A stretch of DNA of 64,000 nt from Cladocopium goreaui (GCA_947184155.2 CAMXCT020006642.1:202001-266000); one strand, 5' to 3'; positions 12,032 through 23,954 are shown, numbered from the stretch's first letter. Notes: generated by a model not told the origin, from the sequence alone. A program made the numbers and translations.

Positions 12032-14440
12032 TGCTTGCGGCACAGTCCTGCCGCAGCATAATCAGACACTTTCCTCGGCTTTCTAGCCAATTTGCAAACT
12101 TTGTAGCTTCAAAATCGACGTTTTCCTACGAGTTTTCTCATGAACCTCAAAATGTGCGCTACCTCAAAATCGATGTTTCGTGCGAGGCGTCCGTCAAATT
12201 TCCTCACATCTCACAAAATGCAATGCCTGCCACAACGCGATTTGCAAAAGACGCAACACGACGCGTCTGAAGTGCCGCGCGCTTGCCACGAATGACGATG
12301 CAGGTCTCCAGCCTGCTGCGCCTGCCAGGAAAAATGCAACTCATCATCTGAAAACGATGCCAAAGTATTACACCTGCCACACCAAAAAATCTTCGACACG
12401 TTATGAAACATGTTGGAACGTCACAAAGTTCCACGCCTGCCACGCGAAACGAGGCTAAGCGACGTTTGAAACCTCCAAAAGTCACCACTTTGCACAACTC
12501 GCCAGAGGCACAGCCATACGGCCCTCATGCGGACGGTTGCGAAAGGTTGCGGTTGCGAACGGTTGAGCTACGTCTAGCAAACACACCCTCAACCCTGAAA
12601 CGGGAACCTTGCTACCCATTCGGGAAAAACTGACGCCTTGGGGTAAACTGAGGCTACCCTTGCCTGCGGGTAGAGGCCTTTGGGCACCTCAAAGAATGCC
12701 CCATGGCCCCATGGTACATGAACAAGATTCAAAGGGTAAAGGGGCCCCATCTTGGATCTTCAGGATGTAGCCCAAAGACAAGTTACAAACACCTGGCAGC
12801 TGAAGGTATCCAAAATCCACCTCTTTCCAAAACGCTTGTGCCTTCAGCTTGGCGTAGAAAGAATAGCCCAACGACTGAATTGTTCCTGACTCATGAGTCG
12901 CGGAACACCACGGAATACCACAGAACACCTACAATCCACGATGCAATTTCCTCCTGGCAAGGGGCCCAGATCTCAACCACGACAATATAGAGACAATAAC
13001 ACCATAACCTAAAGACACCTCAAATAACCGTACATGTACATCTCACTATTATATCTTCTCCGCGGTCCTGCAGAGAAGGAATCTGCGGGCCTGATGTGGA
13101 TCTCAATGGTCACGCAATTGTGGTGACTTTTGCAGAGGTCCTCAGAAGCGGGGCCGCGTGGTACTTGTGGCCGTACCTCTGTTCGCCTCTGCCTGGGTTC
13201 CTGCCTCGTTCCCTGCCTGCTTCCACGTCTTGAGGCGAAGATCATCAGTGCCTTGGGTACAAATGACCGGCCATCTCCAAACGTCGTTCCACGGCGTTCT
13301 TTCCATGTCCGAGGAGTCAGCGACCATTTTCCCACATGAAGCCAACACCCGGCTCCTGAAATGAAGTCACCAATTCTGTCTGTCTGTTTGTCCCATCTTT
13401 GTCTCTCTGGGTCTGTGCTGGTGTGCGTTCATGTGTGTGCGTGAGCTGTCTTGTGAACCTGCGTGCATCCATGTGCATGTCTGTTTGTGTCTTTTTGTGT
13501 TCATGCGCCTCTGCATTTACGATGGTCGACGTATGTGCATGGACGTCTTCTTTGAAACAGCCAAACATGGCAAGTTTTTTCCATCAGGTCGGACACTAAC
13601 ATATTTAGCTGCAGTGGAATTCGTCGTCTTCACATACGCCAATCACATGGAACAACGTCTTGATACTGTTATGCAAGCCGCAAGCCCATGCTCAGAAGTT
13701 GGTTTTTCAAGGATACTGGAGAGACAAAACCAAACAATACGTTTCCATCACTCAGCGACATCTACTTGATCTTGTATACCTTTTGGTTTGAAGCATTCCG
13801 ATTTTACGGTCGGAAGCCAAGCGTTCCAACAACGCCGGGGCGCTGGTATCGGATCCCAGTTTGCTTCTGTACTTTCACTGCCAGAAACCGACAGGATTCA
13901 CTTTTCTGAGACGTTTGATGAATGATGAAGTGTGACTCCACAGAGCATTTGATGCAGTGGTGTCAGCAAAGCAGATTTGCTTCTTACCATGGGTTGCCCC
14001 TCATGTTGAGGGGCCGTGTGTGCATGTGTGTTTGTGTGCGTGTGCGTGTAAACTGCTGGTCACATGCAAGTATAACTATGTTTCAATCTTTTAAACAACA
14101 TGCAGGGGGACTATCCATGTACTGTTAGCAATGGCCCAACGAAGCGGCCACAGTACATGCGGATATCACGGCCGATCACCGTGACGTACCTGTTTTTCGA
14201 TGTTCTTTGCGCTAAAATGGCGTGGGGCTAAGCCAAGAAACCCCGGTATGGGTCACAGTTACAAATTGAAGTTCTAGGTCAGAGGATGTCCAGCTTCAGG
14301 TCAATTTGATTTTCGGTTTCCCTATCGGTTGACCATTCAATTTCTTTTCCATGTGTCGCCACTTTAGGATGATTAACTCCCAGATGTAAGACCTCAAGGC
14401 ATTGACTTCTACAAAGTTACGTATATTGCTCCATAAGTTT
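12032..14440. other. Mixed-complexity DNA, no supported gene
   Basis: Between 13100 and 13340 there is GC-richer sequence with open frames on both strands (for example minus 13009-13335, 108 codons, Arg-rich). It has no convincing splice pair or motif. A degenerate TGTGTC-rich patch lies at about 13380-13500. Confidence 0.4.
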
Positions 14441-14447
14441 CCCCATG

Positions 14448-14560
14448 CACTGTGTGTGTGTGAATGTGTGAATGTGTGAGAGTGTGTGTGTGTGTGTGTA
14501 TGTGTGTGTATGTGTGTGTGCGCGCAAGTAGCGAGCGCACACAGACACACACACACACTC
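14448..14560. repeat. TG dinucleotide tract followed by CA tract
   Basis: Alternating TG runs from about 14451 to 14520. After a short GC spacer, a CA run follows, so the two halves could pair as an inverted repeat. Confidence 0.8.
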
Positions 14561-14564
14561 TCAC

Positions 14565-15505
14565 AATGTCGGTCTCCAGGCATCCGACGCGCAAAAATAA
14601 ATCCAGTCTTTTCTCGCAGTCTATATATCACTTGCGGCCCTGACCACTCCTCTCCATGGAGGCCTTGGCGGTACCAAGGCCAAACCAAAATCAAACCTGA
14701 TGTGCTCGTTGTTTTGTCATCTCCACTATGCCCAATCGGATTCTGCATCCATGAAGCTTTCAAGCTGCCACAATTCAGCCGAGCATTTCACGTCGCTTCT
14801 CTTATTGCGCACAAATGGCAGTGCTGGGGACATGGCTGATGCATTGGGGACATGTGTCCAACACAGTTTGCAAAAACATGGGCACCTGGCAGCACACTGC
14901 ACTTGGCAAGACAGCTTCTCCAAACTCGCTGAACCCAAACCTGGCTTCGAGAGACCACAACGATGTGCTCTGGGTACAAAGCTCTCCTCACCACGACCTC
15001 TGGCCGAAATTCCACGCCAACCACCGATTCAGCTAGGATGATGAGGGCAGCAAGGGGACAAGTGCAAAGGGGCCGTCTGACATTGTGTTGATAGCCTCTA
15101 GCTTCCAGCAATCTGATTCAATGTTTGAATTTGACACAAAGAGCTCGCCACTGACAATATTAAGAGTATAGGCGGGTACGCACGCGCACACACTGCTGAG
15201 AATAAGTACTTACGCTGAATTGGAACTTTAAGATGTTGTGGTTGTCCTCGCCGTGCGATATTCCTAAGAAGTCGTCCTGACATTTCTAGACCGTATGTGA
15301 ACTCAACCAAAAATCGGATTCCAAGACCCCTATTGACCTAAACAGCCTGAATGAATAGGTGAACACACTCAAGTGACCTGCAGGTACAGGAAACCGGCCC
15401 CGTTTCCCTCCCACAGCTTCATTGCGTGTGGTCAGGACATGAGTGCCACACGCCCCTTCTTGACATTCATAGCTTAGATAATTGAAAATTCTTTCCCGCA
15501 TACAC
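14565..15505. other. No supported gene; overlapping frames
   Basis: A plus frame at 14700-15041 (113 codons) and a minus frame at 14788-15111 (107 codons) overlap. Neither has a domain or flanking splice signals. Confidence 0.35.
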
Positions 15506-15508
15506 ACA

Positions 15509-15663
15509 CACACTAGACAAGAGTGGATCTTTTAAGAGATCCGTCGGGAACTGAGTCCCTCAACGTGCAACTAGATTAGTTACATTATATATATATATAT
15601 CTGGTGGCATCCCAGCTGCGCACGACGGCACCCAGGGACTGTCACTGCAGTGCCCAGCTACGG
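15509..15663 (-). mobile_element. Retroposon-like tail, copy 1 (hairpin tail)
   Basis: This is a second copy of the tail at 16746-16876. Both share CACTAGACAAGAGTGGATC, then the perfect palindromic arms GGATCT and AGATCC around a TTTAAG loop. An AT run and about 60 bp ending GCCCAGCTACGG follow. Copy 1 carries an extra ~21 bp (GAACTGAGTCCCTCAACG and flank) and loses similarity beyond 15663, as a 5'-truncated insertion would. Minus orientation is inferred from the coding region that runs into copy 2. Confidence 0.6.
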
Positions 15664-16330
15664 CCCCCACTTAAGGGGTTGCCGTCCAAACCCACTGCAA
15701 GCAGGTACGTTTTCACGGGTCCCGGGAGTGTCTTCGTTGGCCGCCGACCCCCCCGGGACCCCGGTAGCCCCCTGCAATAAAATATATATAATATAATGTG
15801 ATATAATATGATGAATTCGCAAAGTTTTACGTCTGTTCAGACGTTCCACACACACACCCTGCCTTTGGCAGGGTGGTGTCCTTGCAATGAGGTGAAGATG
15901 AGGATGAAAGGGGAATGAAGATGAGATGAGAATGAAAATGAGATGAATGATTATACTTAACCGGGACCCGAGGAGGGGAACGCAAAAGAAGAGGGAAGGA
16001 GAAAACACACACCAACACCCCTGGTCCGGAGCGGGCAAAGCCTGAAAGGGCAAGGGAAAAAGAAAGCGGAGGCCGACGGACACGGAACAAGACCAGCGGA
16101 GGGGGGGGAAGGACGGAAGCGCCAACCAACCTAACAAAGCGAAAACCTACCTCGGCACGCGAAGGACCCGACCTACCTAGGGAGGGAAGAACGCATGAAA
16201 TAGGGGACCAAATAGGGGACTAGTTGATGAACAGAAAAAACAACAAAAAATTAAGGGGGACTCAGTTCAAACCTAAGACAGTCGCGCGTTACTCCCAGCC
16301 GGGACCGTGGTCAAGTCACGCCGCAATGGC
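15664..16330. other. Spacer between the hairpin repeats
   Basis: It contains a C-rich part (15664-15775), a TA-rich run, a GATGAG/GAATGA-rich purine stretch (15890-15950) and a polypurine patch. A 159-codon minus frame (15658-16137), hydrophobic near its middle, crosses simple repeats and is not credible. Confidence 0.4.
15812..15858. repeat. Short hairpin repeat, copy a
   Basis: GTTTTACGTCTGTTCAGACG forms a stem (ACGTCT/AGACGT) with loop GTTC, followed by TTCC and a CA run. It lies between an AT run and CA repeats. The related copy at 21086-21128 differs by a paired G-C to A-T change in the stem. Confidence 0.6.
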
Positions 16331-16745
16331 ATAAACGGCTATTCAAGTTCCAACGAATTAGATGCACGATATGTTCAACCTCACCAGAAAACCATAAAAA
16401 GCAAGAAAGACCACACCTGGAAGGCATGTGCCTGCCTGCAACATCTTTCATGGTCAGTCATGTGTCGCTTTAAAAGCTTGAGCTGCAGCGGAAAAAACGA
16501 TGTTTCTGGTAGTTCGGACTGGCTTCACACTGGCAGAAATGCATTTCTCAAGGTTCACTGGGACAGCAGGAGCAGCGGGACTCTCGAAAAGCGGTGCAAA
16601 ACGGAAAGGCTAACTGTTTCGCTTTACTTAAACGAATTACCAGCTTAAAATGTGTTAATTCAGAAGTCAGGTCAGTCGACAGTCACCCACAAAGGGGTTG
16701 CCTCCAATGGCCCTATGGCACCATGTCGGAGTCACGACAGGAATC
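16331..16745. repeat. Flanking direct repeat, copy A
   Basis: It is diverged but clearly related, in the same orientation, to 20178-20610. Shared blocks in order are ATAAACGGCT, TTCAACCTCACCAGA, ATGTCGCTT-type, ACTGTTTCGCTTTACTTA, CGAATTAC, AATTCAGA and a final GAGTCAC. It abuts the hairpin tail at 16746. Confidence 0.6.
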
Positions 16746-16876
16746 ACACTAGACAAGAGTGGATCTTTTAAGAGATCCGTCGGCAACTAGATTTGTTACA
16801 TATATATATATATATGGTGACATCGTAGCTGCGCACGACGGCACCCAGGGACTGTCACTGCAGTGCCCAGCTACGG
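16746..16876 (-). mobile_element. Retroposon-like tail, copy 2 (hairpin tail of the frameshifted coding region)
   Basis: It holds the same palindromic GGATCT...AGATCC hairpin, AT run and GC-rich segment as copy 1. The minus-strand coding region 16855-20062 ends inside it (frame ...RRENRSWALQ then stop), so the tail is probably that element's 3' end. LINE-type retroposons often end in a stem-loop recognised by their reverse transcriptase followed by a short repeat; the hairpin plus terminal TG/CA run fits that pattern. No reverse transcriptase domain is visible here. Confidence 0.5.
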
Positions 16877-19800
16877 TTTTCCCGACGAAGCTCAGCCAGT
16901 TGATTGCAAAGGCTGGTGATCTCATGTTGGGAGTCTGGGTCAACACTACGGGTCGGGAGCCAACCTTGGATGTGCTCCGCGATGATTTGTGCGGCATGTT
17001 TGGTGTTGGAGGTCTTGCCCAACATCTTCCCATCCTGTCGAGCTCTGATTTGTGAGACCCTGTCCAGGTCGACGCCACGGTTTCTCAATTGAGTGAGGAG
17101 CTCCGTTGCAAACACCACCGCAGCGATGTCCCCCGTCGGGATCAGGTGAAGTTCCCGACCATGAGCCAGCTTCCGTAGCCATGCAGTGGTTGCTGGCCTG
17201 TTGATACAACACGGCTGCCACTGGGAAAGATAGGGGATCACACCCCTCGATGTCCAGCTTTTGTGTGAAGGCTGATTGACGAATGGCCCTTGCAAGGGTG
17301 AGACCATTGATCTTCTGGTTGTCATAGTGGTCACGGTCAGCTTGCCAGTGTTCATTGAGATCGAGGCCGTAAACTCTGGGGGCTTCATTCTTGTCAGGTT
17401 TAGAGGGTGGACCTGACTTCGGAGCGCTCACTGACCGTGGTTGAGAAGGAGAGATGGACGGTGGTGTTGGTGAGCATGGTTGTTTTGGATGGCACTGAGG
17501 TGCCGGCCGGAGAGTATATGGAACGGTGTGGTGGAGGCACAGTTGGTGGAGTTGGTGGAAAGGGCTGTGACGGTGCCCAGCTGGACGGGAGAACAGGAGG
17601 TGTCCATGGGCGTCCCAGCATGTAATGTCCTGGCAGAGGCGTTGACCACTTCGGTTGGTTCTGAGGTCTGGGCATGCTATTTAAGTGTCTGACTGCTGCG
17701 CTCATAGGTCCCGACCATCAGGAAAAAATGGTAGCGGCTGACGTTGCCCTTGAGGTTCCAGCCGGTTGCGCGCAGGTATCGGAGAGCGCGAGCGATCAGA
17801 GTCAGCCATCGTAAAGCAATCAAGCTGGGGATACTGGGGCACAAATGGTCAAAACTCTACCGTAAGATTCAGCACATGTAGAAGTTGGTCGAATGGCGAG
17901 ACATGACAATACAGCAGAGTAAATCCCTACAAAGACTAACAGAGAATTACATACGAGTCAAGTGCGCAACTGAAAGAATGAATCATGAGAAATGTAAAAT
18001 TGCACAGATTGCGGCAACCGAGCTATGATTCTCTTTTGCTTGATGGTCTGTCCAGGTCGCCCTAGACATGTGACAGCCGGTTTCCAGTCTGCAATTGGCT
18101 GCGAATTGAATTGGCTTCAAAATTACCTTAGTGGTCCAGAGAGGTCCTCAGTGCCTGCGTTTGTACCAGGTGGTACTCTTGCCGGTAAGGGAGATGCATT
18201 GCCCTTTCGACGATAGTTGACATTGTCCGACTCCGAGTCGGTGTCAGTTGGGAGTTTATCCCCCTTCAGCACAAAGAAGCAAATGCCAGTGTGCTTGCTG
18301 TGCGCAATTGTATATTTCTCCGACGTTGTGACTATGCCACTTGTCGGAATCTTCAACTGGGCCATTTCGTTGCCTCCAGCTTTGAAGGCAAGGTGAGGTT
18401 CCTTGCCACGGTAAAGGGCTCGGATGAGCACCGCTTGTTGTCCTTTACCTTTCTTGGAGGCCCGGTCCAACAAGTCCCGAGCGGCCCATCCTGGAAATGA
18501 GCAGGACCTGGGGACCTCGAGCCCCAGGAAGTATCCCCCAAAACTGGGTATGTCGCACCTTGCTGGATTTTGGTGCTGAGACATCAATCTTGTCAAGGAG
18601 GTCTGAGCCAGTGATGAGATTGGCTGCAAGGGCGAGCCCCTGGGATGTCACGGCTGATGTTGATGATGGACTGGAGAAGGGCCTCAAACTGGTCATTGTC
18701 TGCCGAGAGAACTGGCTTGGGTCTTTCCTCTGGTGTGAATCCACACGTGGCTTTCGTGCGTTGCTTGTGTGACATCGCGTAATTGACTTTCCTGATCCAG
18801 TCCCGCTTGTGTGTCATCTTGTAAGGTGACACGAGTGCGGCCGTCTGCCGTGGATGGCTGAAACGCTCGATAATCTTGCCAATGTTGGTGTTTGGCAGGT
18901 TTGCGCTTCTTGCCCAATGGAGCGGGCTTGGAAGTGTGCCATTGGTGTGAACCTGAATAAGCTGTAAGAGGTTTGGAAAGGGATTGATATTTTGTGGAGG
19001 TGTGGCATTGGTGGGATGAAGGCTTTTGGGAGGTAGATGGATCCCACCAGGACTGAGTATGGGTGGTGGTAGGTTGGGGTTCGTTGCGACCCCACTTGCC
19101 CCAGGCATCCCATTCCTGATCATATTGGCGGTCCTGTTTGGAAGCGGACCAATCTTGACGGTCCCATGACGAAGAGGACCAATGTTGGTGGTAGTTGGTT
19201 TGATCAGGATCATGGTATTGAGGTTGCCGTGGTTGGAGCTTGGCGTGAACTTTGGGTTTGGGGTAGTCGGTATCAAAGTCAAGGCTGGGAGAGCATTGAC
19301 TTGGAGAGACCGATTCTAGGACAACTGCGCTCTCCTGACGAGAGCGGGAAGTACGTTGTCGACATCTCCTGGAATCGGGAGATCTGGCTCGCGACGTGGA
19401 GGACTTCGTGGAATGGATAAAGGACGTTTGTCGTCCTTGTGATGTGCCCTGGGTGAGCGGGATCGATGTGCAAGTCTAGATGGACCTGCAGGAATGTAGG
19501 GTTTGGGAACCTCCGGTTGTTGTGGTAAAGGTGGTGGTGGTGTGGTGATTGGTGGTGGAGGTTGGACCTCTTTGGATTTCTTGAGGGCTTCTTCGATATC
19601 GGCCTGAAAGTTGAGACGCATCTTCTTCATCATCTCCTCAGAGTCGATGGTAGGTTGTGATGGTGGTGTCACCTGTGGTTGTTGATGTTCAGTCGTTAGG
19701 TCAGATTGGACAGGCACCTGTGGAGACGGTGCTTGTGGAGGAAGTGAATGTGTCAAATGTGGTGGATGTGGTGCAAGTTGTTGAGGGCGTTGAATATGAG

Positions 19801-20062
19801 AGATTGTTTGACTGGCAAGTTGTTGATTGAGCAACGCATTTTGTTGCTGCAAAGCGTTGATCTGAGCTTGGGCCTGGGTCTGAGCTTGTGACTGTTGTGT
19901 GAGGCAGCGATCACCTCCACAAAATTGTCCTGGAGTACCCTGACTGCCTGGTTGACGTGGAGATGCCATCATCGAAGGATTCCACATAGAATTCCACATT
20001 TGATCGGGCGTAGTTGGAGATGTGCCCGGCCAATTTCGAGACTGCCAAGGAAAAGGAAACAT
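16855..20062 (-). pseudogene. Frameshifted 3.2 kb coding region, Pro/Gln-rich N-terminus, unknown family
   Basis: The first frame starts at ATG 20062, preceded in frame by TGA about 17 bases upstream, and runs 248 codons to 19316. It holds a Gln-rich, coil-like segment (residues about 55-85), Pro-rich runs (PPPPITTPPPPLP) and a short Arg/Ser patch (HRSRSPRAH). The reading then moves through other frames: 19282-18640 with KMTHKRDWIRKVNYAMSHKQ, 18700-18470, and 18560-18123 with RASKKGKGQQAVLIRALYRG. Farther on are 17431-17200, with YGLDLNEHWQADRDHYDNQK, and 17230-16855, with GDIAAVVFATELLTQLRNRG. All lie on one strand, in order, and overlap at the shifts, so this is one decayed or indel-bearing gene or element. 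No catalytic domain was recognised; a gag/ORF1-like protein of a retroposon is possible. Confidence 0.5.
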
Positions 20063-20177
20063 GGCGATGGATCCTAATCAGGTGTCTAAGTTTCAACAGT
20101 CTCAACCACATGATGCATCCACATGACAGTGCAAAAAGTCGTGTTAAGGCTCGAGGCCCTCGAAGTTCAAGTCAACC

Positions 20178-20610
20178 CTATAAACGGCTGAAGTGGTCAA
20201 CCCTTAAAATTAGTGCACACTTGACTTGAACCTCACCAGAGACCAAAAGAGAAAAAAACACCATACCTGCAAGCATGCCCTGGTGCCTGGAAGCACATGA
20301 AACATGCCATGTCGCTTGCTAAAGAATGCTCGAGCATTACAGAAAAGGAGGTTGGCGTAGCTGACGCTATCGACCCTTGCAGCTTCAGTCCAAAAATGGT
20401 GATGCCAATCACGGCGGCCAGTTGTTCAACTCATTGATCGACGGGTGGAACTGTGAAAGAAGGCCGACTGTTTCACTTTACTTACACGAATTACTGAGTT
20501 GAGAAATGTAAATTCAGAGATCAGGTCGGAGGATCGAACTTCCTACCTAGAAAGGTATTCCCCAAAGGGATCATGCCACCTTGACGAATCCAGCATGAGT
20601 CACACACTTG
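20178..20610. repeat. Flanking direct repeat, copy B
   Basis: This is the partner of 16331-16745 in the same orientation, sharing ATAAACGGCT, CTCACCAGA, CATGTCGCTT, ACTGTTTCACTTTACTTAC, CGAATTACTGAG and GAGTCAC blocks. Together they bracket the 3.2 kb coding region. Divergence is too high for a recent LTR pair. Confidence 0.6.
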
Positions 20611-21085
20611 CTCAGAACTGTCGTTCCGAATTCGGTTGTGGAGTGCATCTTACGCGCACAAACAAACAAACAATCCAGCTACGCCTGACAGGAACGGGTC
20701 GGTGAAACGGCCCGAGAAAAATCAGGAAGCTACCATCGCCACAGCCAGTGCTAGATGAAAAATGGAAGCAGACCCTTCCCGAATGACACGTACTTTCAGT
20801 AGAGCCAAATCATTCCCACCTGACATCGATTGGAAGTCCTAAAGTTCGAGTTTGGTTTGAAAAATGTTTGGCAAATCGACACGCCGGTTCTTGGCTTAGC
20901 CGGTTGCCACCAGACGGAGAAAAAATGCAGGTAAAAGTGGTTGATCAGACCACTCATCCACCGACGTGCCATAGCTTCGTTGGACTGGATAGGCAAATCT
21001 GCTCCAGCCCCCCTGCAAACTGAAAGAACCTTTGCAAACTGACAGAACGTGACGCCGTAGTGGCATACTAGATATTCCTACACAA

Positions 21086-21128
21086 AGCGTTAATAGTTTT
21101 ACATCTATTCAGATGGTTCACACACACA
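21086..21128. repeat. Short hairpin repeat, copy b
   Basis: GTTTTACATCTATTCAGATG has stem CATCT/AGATG and loop ATTC, followed by GTTCACACACAC. Relative to copy a, one stem pair has changed on both sides (G-C to A-T), so pairing is kept. Confidence 0.6.
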
Positions 21129-21274
21129 GGCGGAAGTTGCAGCGGCAGACCAAGCCCCACACAGAATGAAACATGGCCGCCACCGTGCAGATTGTGACCT
21201 GAAGTTTGGGCCCGGCTAGCAAGGTCACACGGAAGGCTCAACATGACAACGCTTTCGCATCACAACTTAAAAAC

Positions 21275-21980
21275 TTAAAACCTTTGCGCTGGGCACAAAA
21301 AAAATCTGGAGCAAGTGCTGTGCCACAAACGCTGTGTGTGAAGACTAACATCGGCTGATATCACCGCCCGGCTGAAGCTAGGGCATGCAGGACTGCACAG
21401 CTCAGGAAGCACCAATACGAAAATGTCAAGCGATCTGCATCTTGTTCCTCTCCATATGGACAATACGGCCTGGAAAATGCATGTCCCAGATTGTCTGTCA
21501 AGCAGAAACCAGCAGAAAACTGGGTCAAAGCAAAACAAAACTATGAAACTTAAAGCCAACCTGTACCCATATGCATATTTACATCGTGTGGTATATGCTA
21601 CAGTCACTTTTGTGTTTGGCCGCGCAAGCCAGGTCCGAGGCCCATGCCCATAAAACCAACCGCCACGGCGAGGAGAGCCCCACCCACTAAAATAGGCCAA
21701 CACCACCTGGGCAAAATCGATTGCAACTGCGACTTGACCTTTCGGAAGAGCCACCATGACCGCCCAGACACCAAAGCAATGCCCACGGCATGGCGAAGAG
21801 TACCTGGCACGGTGTGGCACTAGGCACCAAACTGATGGAGACAATGGCAGCATCGCACGGTATGGCAGCAAGTGGACGCATGTGGCATGTCATGTTGCAC
21901 CACATCCCAACTCTCAGCAACTACCGCCTTGTGCAATGGCATCTTTTGATGCTTGCGGATTGGCGTCCCAGAGGCCTCAT
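21275..21980 (-). other. Coding-like minus-strand frames, possible membrane-protein relic
   Basis: The longest non-repeat frame in this region has 198 codons (21275-21871). An overlapping frame at 21604-21810 contains a transmembrane-like stretch, ILVGGALLAVAVGFMGMGLG, preceded by basic residues. The frames may be parts of one decayed protein. I recognise no family. Confidence 0.22.
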
Positions 21981-22180
21981 GGTCACTTCAACCCTACTCA
22001 GGGCTAAGCATTGCCACCAAAACACCCAGGAACGAATGGCCACGTACAACATCACGAAATAGCTTACCTTGAATTCACGACACCAAGCCCATCCAATTTC
22101 TGCTCAAAAGTATACAGGTAATTTTAATCCGTTGCGATTCCCAAAGGTTGCGAAACTGATGCGCTGATGCACGCTTAAAT

Positions 22181-22621
22181 TCAACAAGCGCAAGTTGAAC
22201 AATTCATCTTTTTGCATTTCAAGTGACCAACCACCAAGTGATAAGTCCCAAGGCCTGGGGCATGGGCCCCGGAAAACTTGCCAAGCAGGGTCAAAATGGA
22301 AGTACCGTGACACCAGGAAGAGCTGTGCCAAGTGCGACAAGCCTGCGTGAATTCACTAGGCTGCCGGACGGAGAGCTGCACCCAATCCGCCGCACCATTC
22401 GTCCAAAACGTGGACGCGACATCCTCATGGACGGGCCAGCCTCGGTCCTCAGATGCAAAGGCGGAGGGTTGCCGCAAAAAAGCAGAAAAAGCAGACGCTG
22501 GCAAAGAGACACCCGCAAACCAGCTCGGCCAACCATAGAAAGCATTAAAATAATGCAAAGTACCATTGATATATTTCGACACCACGTTCACATGAAGTCT
22601 GGGTGGATACCGACAAGATAA
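22181..22621. other. Overlapping open frames on both strands
   Basis: A minus frame of 136 codons (22181-22591) and a plus frame of 132 codons (22223-22621, Arg/Lys/Pro-rich) occupy the same DNA. At most one can be real, and neither shows a known motif. Confidence 0.2.
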
Positions 22622-22679
22622 ATCTTGTAGTCTTTTACCTTTTCCGAATTTTTCTTGAACTAACGATGGCTGCTACAGT

Positions 22680-23215
22680 AGCCTCCTGCAGCGGCAACTG
22701 GCCAGTTTGAAAGCGCACACACCACTCTAACAGGACCACCCTCAAGCAGCACCCTGCAGCGGCACCAGCAGGCCAACTTGAAAGCGCACATGCCACTGCC
22801 TGAAGCACCCTGCAGCACAGCGGCACCGCCAAACCACCTCCAAAGCGCACACCAGCACCTGAGCAGCACCCTGCAGCGGCGCCAACATCCCCGCTCCAAA
22901 ACACACATATTAATTCATCCTATACTTGAAGTAAGAACCCCAATAACTTCGCTATCTGGGGGCAAACGTGGAGCCCGAGTCCCGGTTAGCCAACTGCTTT
23001 TCGAACCCAAACTTACGCCAGGAGCAAAAAAGAATCCGTGGCAGCACTCTAAAGCAGCAGCACCCTGAAGCGGCACAATGCAGCAGCAGCCTGCAGCGGC
23101 ACCAGCAACCAAGCTCCAAAGCGCAAACAGCACGAACAGCACAAACAGCACTCTGACAGTCGCGCCTTGCAGCGGCACCCTGCAGCGGCACCCGCAGCGG
23201 CACCAAAGAACACAC
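22680..23215. repeat. Degenerate GC-rich minisatellite, CACCCTGCAGCGGCACC core
   Basis: The core CACCCTGCAGCGGCACC recurs about every 55-65 bp at 22680-22900, each followed by an AAAGCGCACA-type word. It returns at 23060-23215 after about 150 bp of unrelated sequence. Cys/Arg-rich frames through it are artefacts. Confidence 0.7.
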
Positions 23216-23280
23216 CGGATCACAAATTGAGTGCCAGCTTTGACCACACAGCGCTGAAGAAGTAGCTGCCCGAAAATTGT

Positions 23281-23706
23281 TTGTTTGACTTCGTCAAATT
23301 CACTCAAAACATCACAATTTCGGGCACATCCTTGGAACCTCTTGGGCGCCAGAAACAAAGGAACCGCTGGGCCTTTGCCAAGCGGCAAAGATCACGCCTT
23401 GGGATAGGTTGCAGCCTTGTGAAATCTCAAAGTTCTCACAGGTCACCTGAAGCAAAAAACACATGTACCAATGTACCACCTCTGGCTCATGACACTTCAT
23501 GCCTACCCCTCCAAAACCTACTGGGCAAGCACACCTTCATGTTTTATGAAAGAGATTCAATGAACACCAAAATCCACAACAGACTCACAAAGTCTACAAA
23601 GGAAGTGGCTACCGGCCACCAGTTTTGCCAAAGGCCATGTTGCGAACCAAACCTTCAACAAATTGAACATATGATGTGGTTCCCTTTCATGTTTATCGCC
23701 CGTTGA
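23281..23706 (+). other. Unassigned open frame of 141 codons
   Basis: This non-repetitive plus frame starts MFDFVKFTQNITISGT. It has no hydrophobic segment or recognised motif. It could be chance or a relic. Confidence 0.15.
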
Positions 23707-23954
23707 CAATATCAGCGAGCATTGCAACAAGTTGGAAAAATACACTGCCCCATCGTGAAAGCATCCTTCAAAAATATCCCTGCAAGAGACCCCAAACAGT
23801 GCTGCAAGGAACCTGACGCAAAAAAAAACTAGACGACGGATGGCCCGAGAGCGTAGAGGAGCAGGGTCTTCTCTTGTTAGTATGGAGACGCAATTTTAGA
23901 AACGATGTATGAAAGATGTGTTATAGGCAGTCGAGAAGAGGAGTATCAAGACCA

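Noticed and set aside
11192..12043. 283-codon minus-strand frame rich in Thr, His and Ser
   Set aside because: It reads through the CAGA array and the GTGACAAAGTT minisatellite; composition follows the repeats.
15509..16876. The two hairpin tails as a pair of LTRs
   Set aside because: The copies differ by an internal ~21 bp insertion and sit only 1.2 kb apart, with no coding capacity between them. The coding region lies outside the pair. A tail shared by two retroposon copies fits better.
17171..17183. Dinoflagellate spliced-leader relic (CCGTAGCCAT)
   Set aside because: Only about 10 bases match, on the strand opposite to the coding region, and the rest of the leader is absent.
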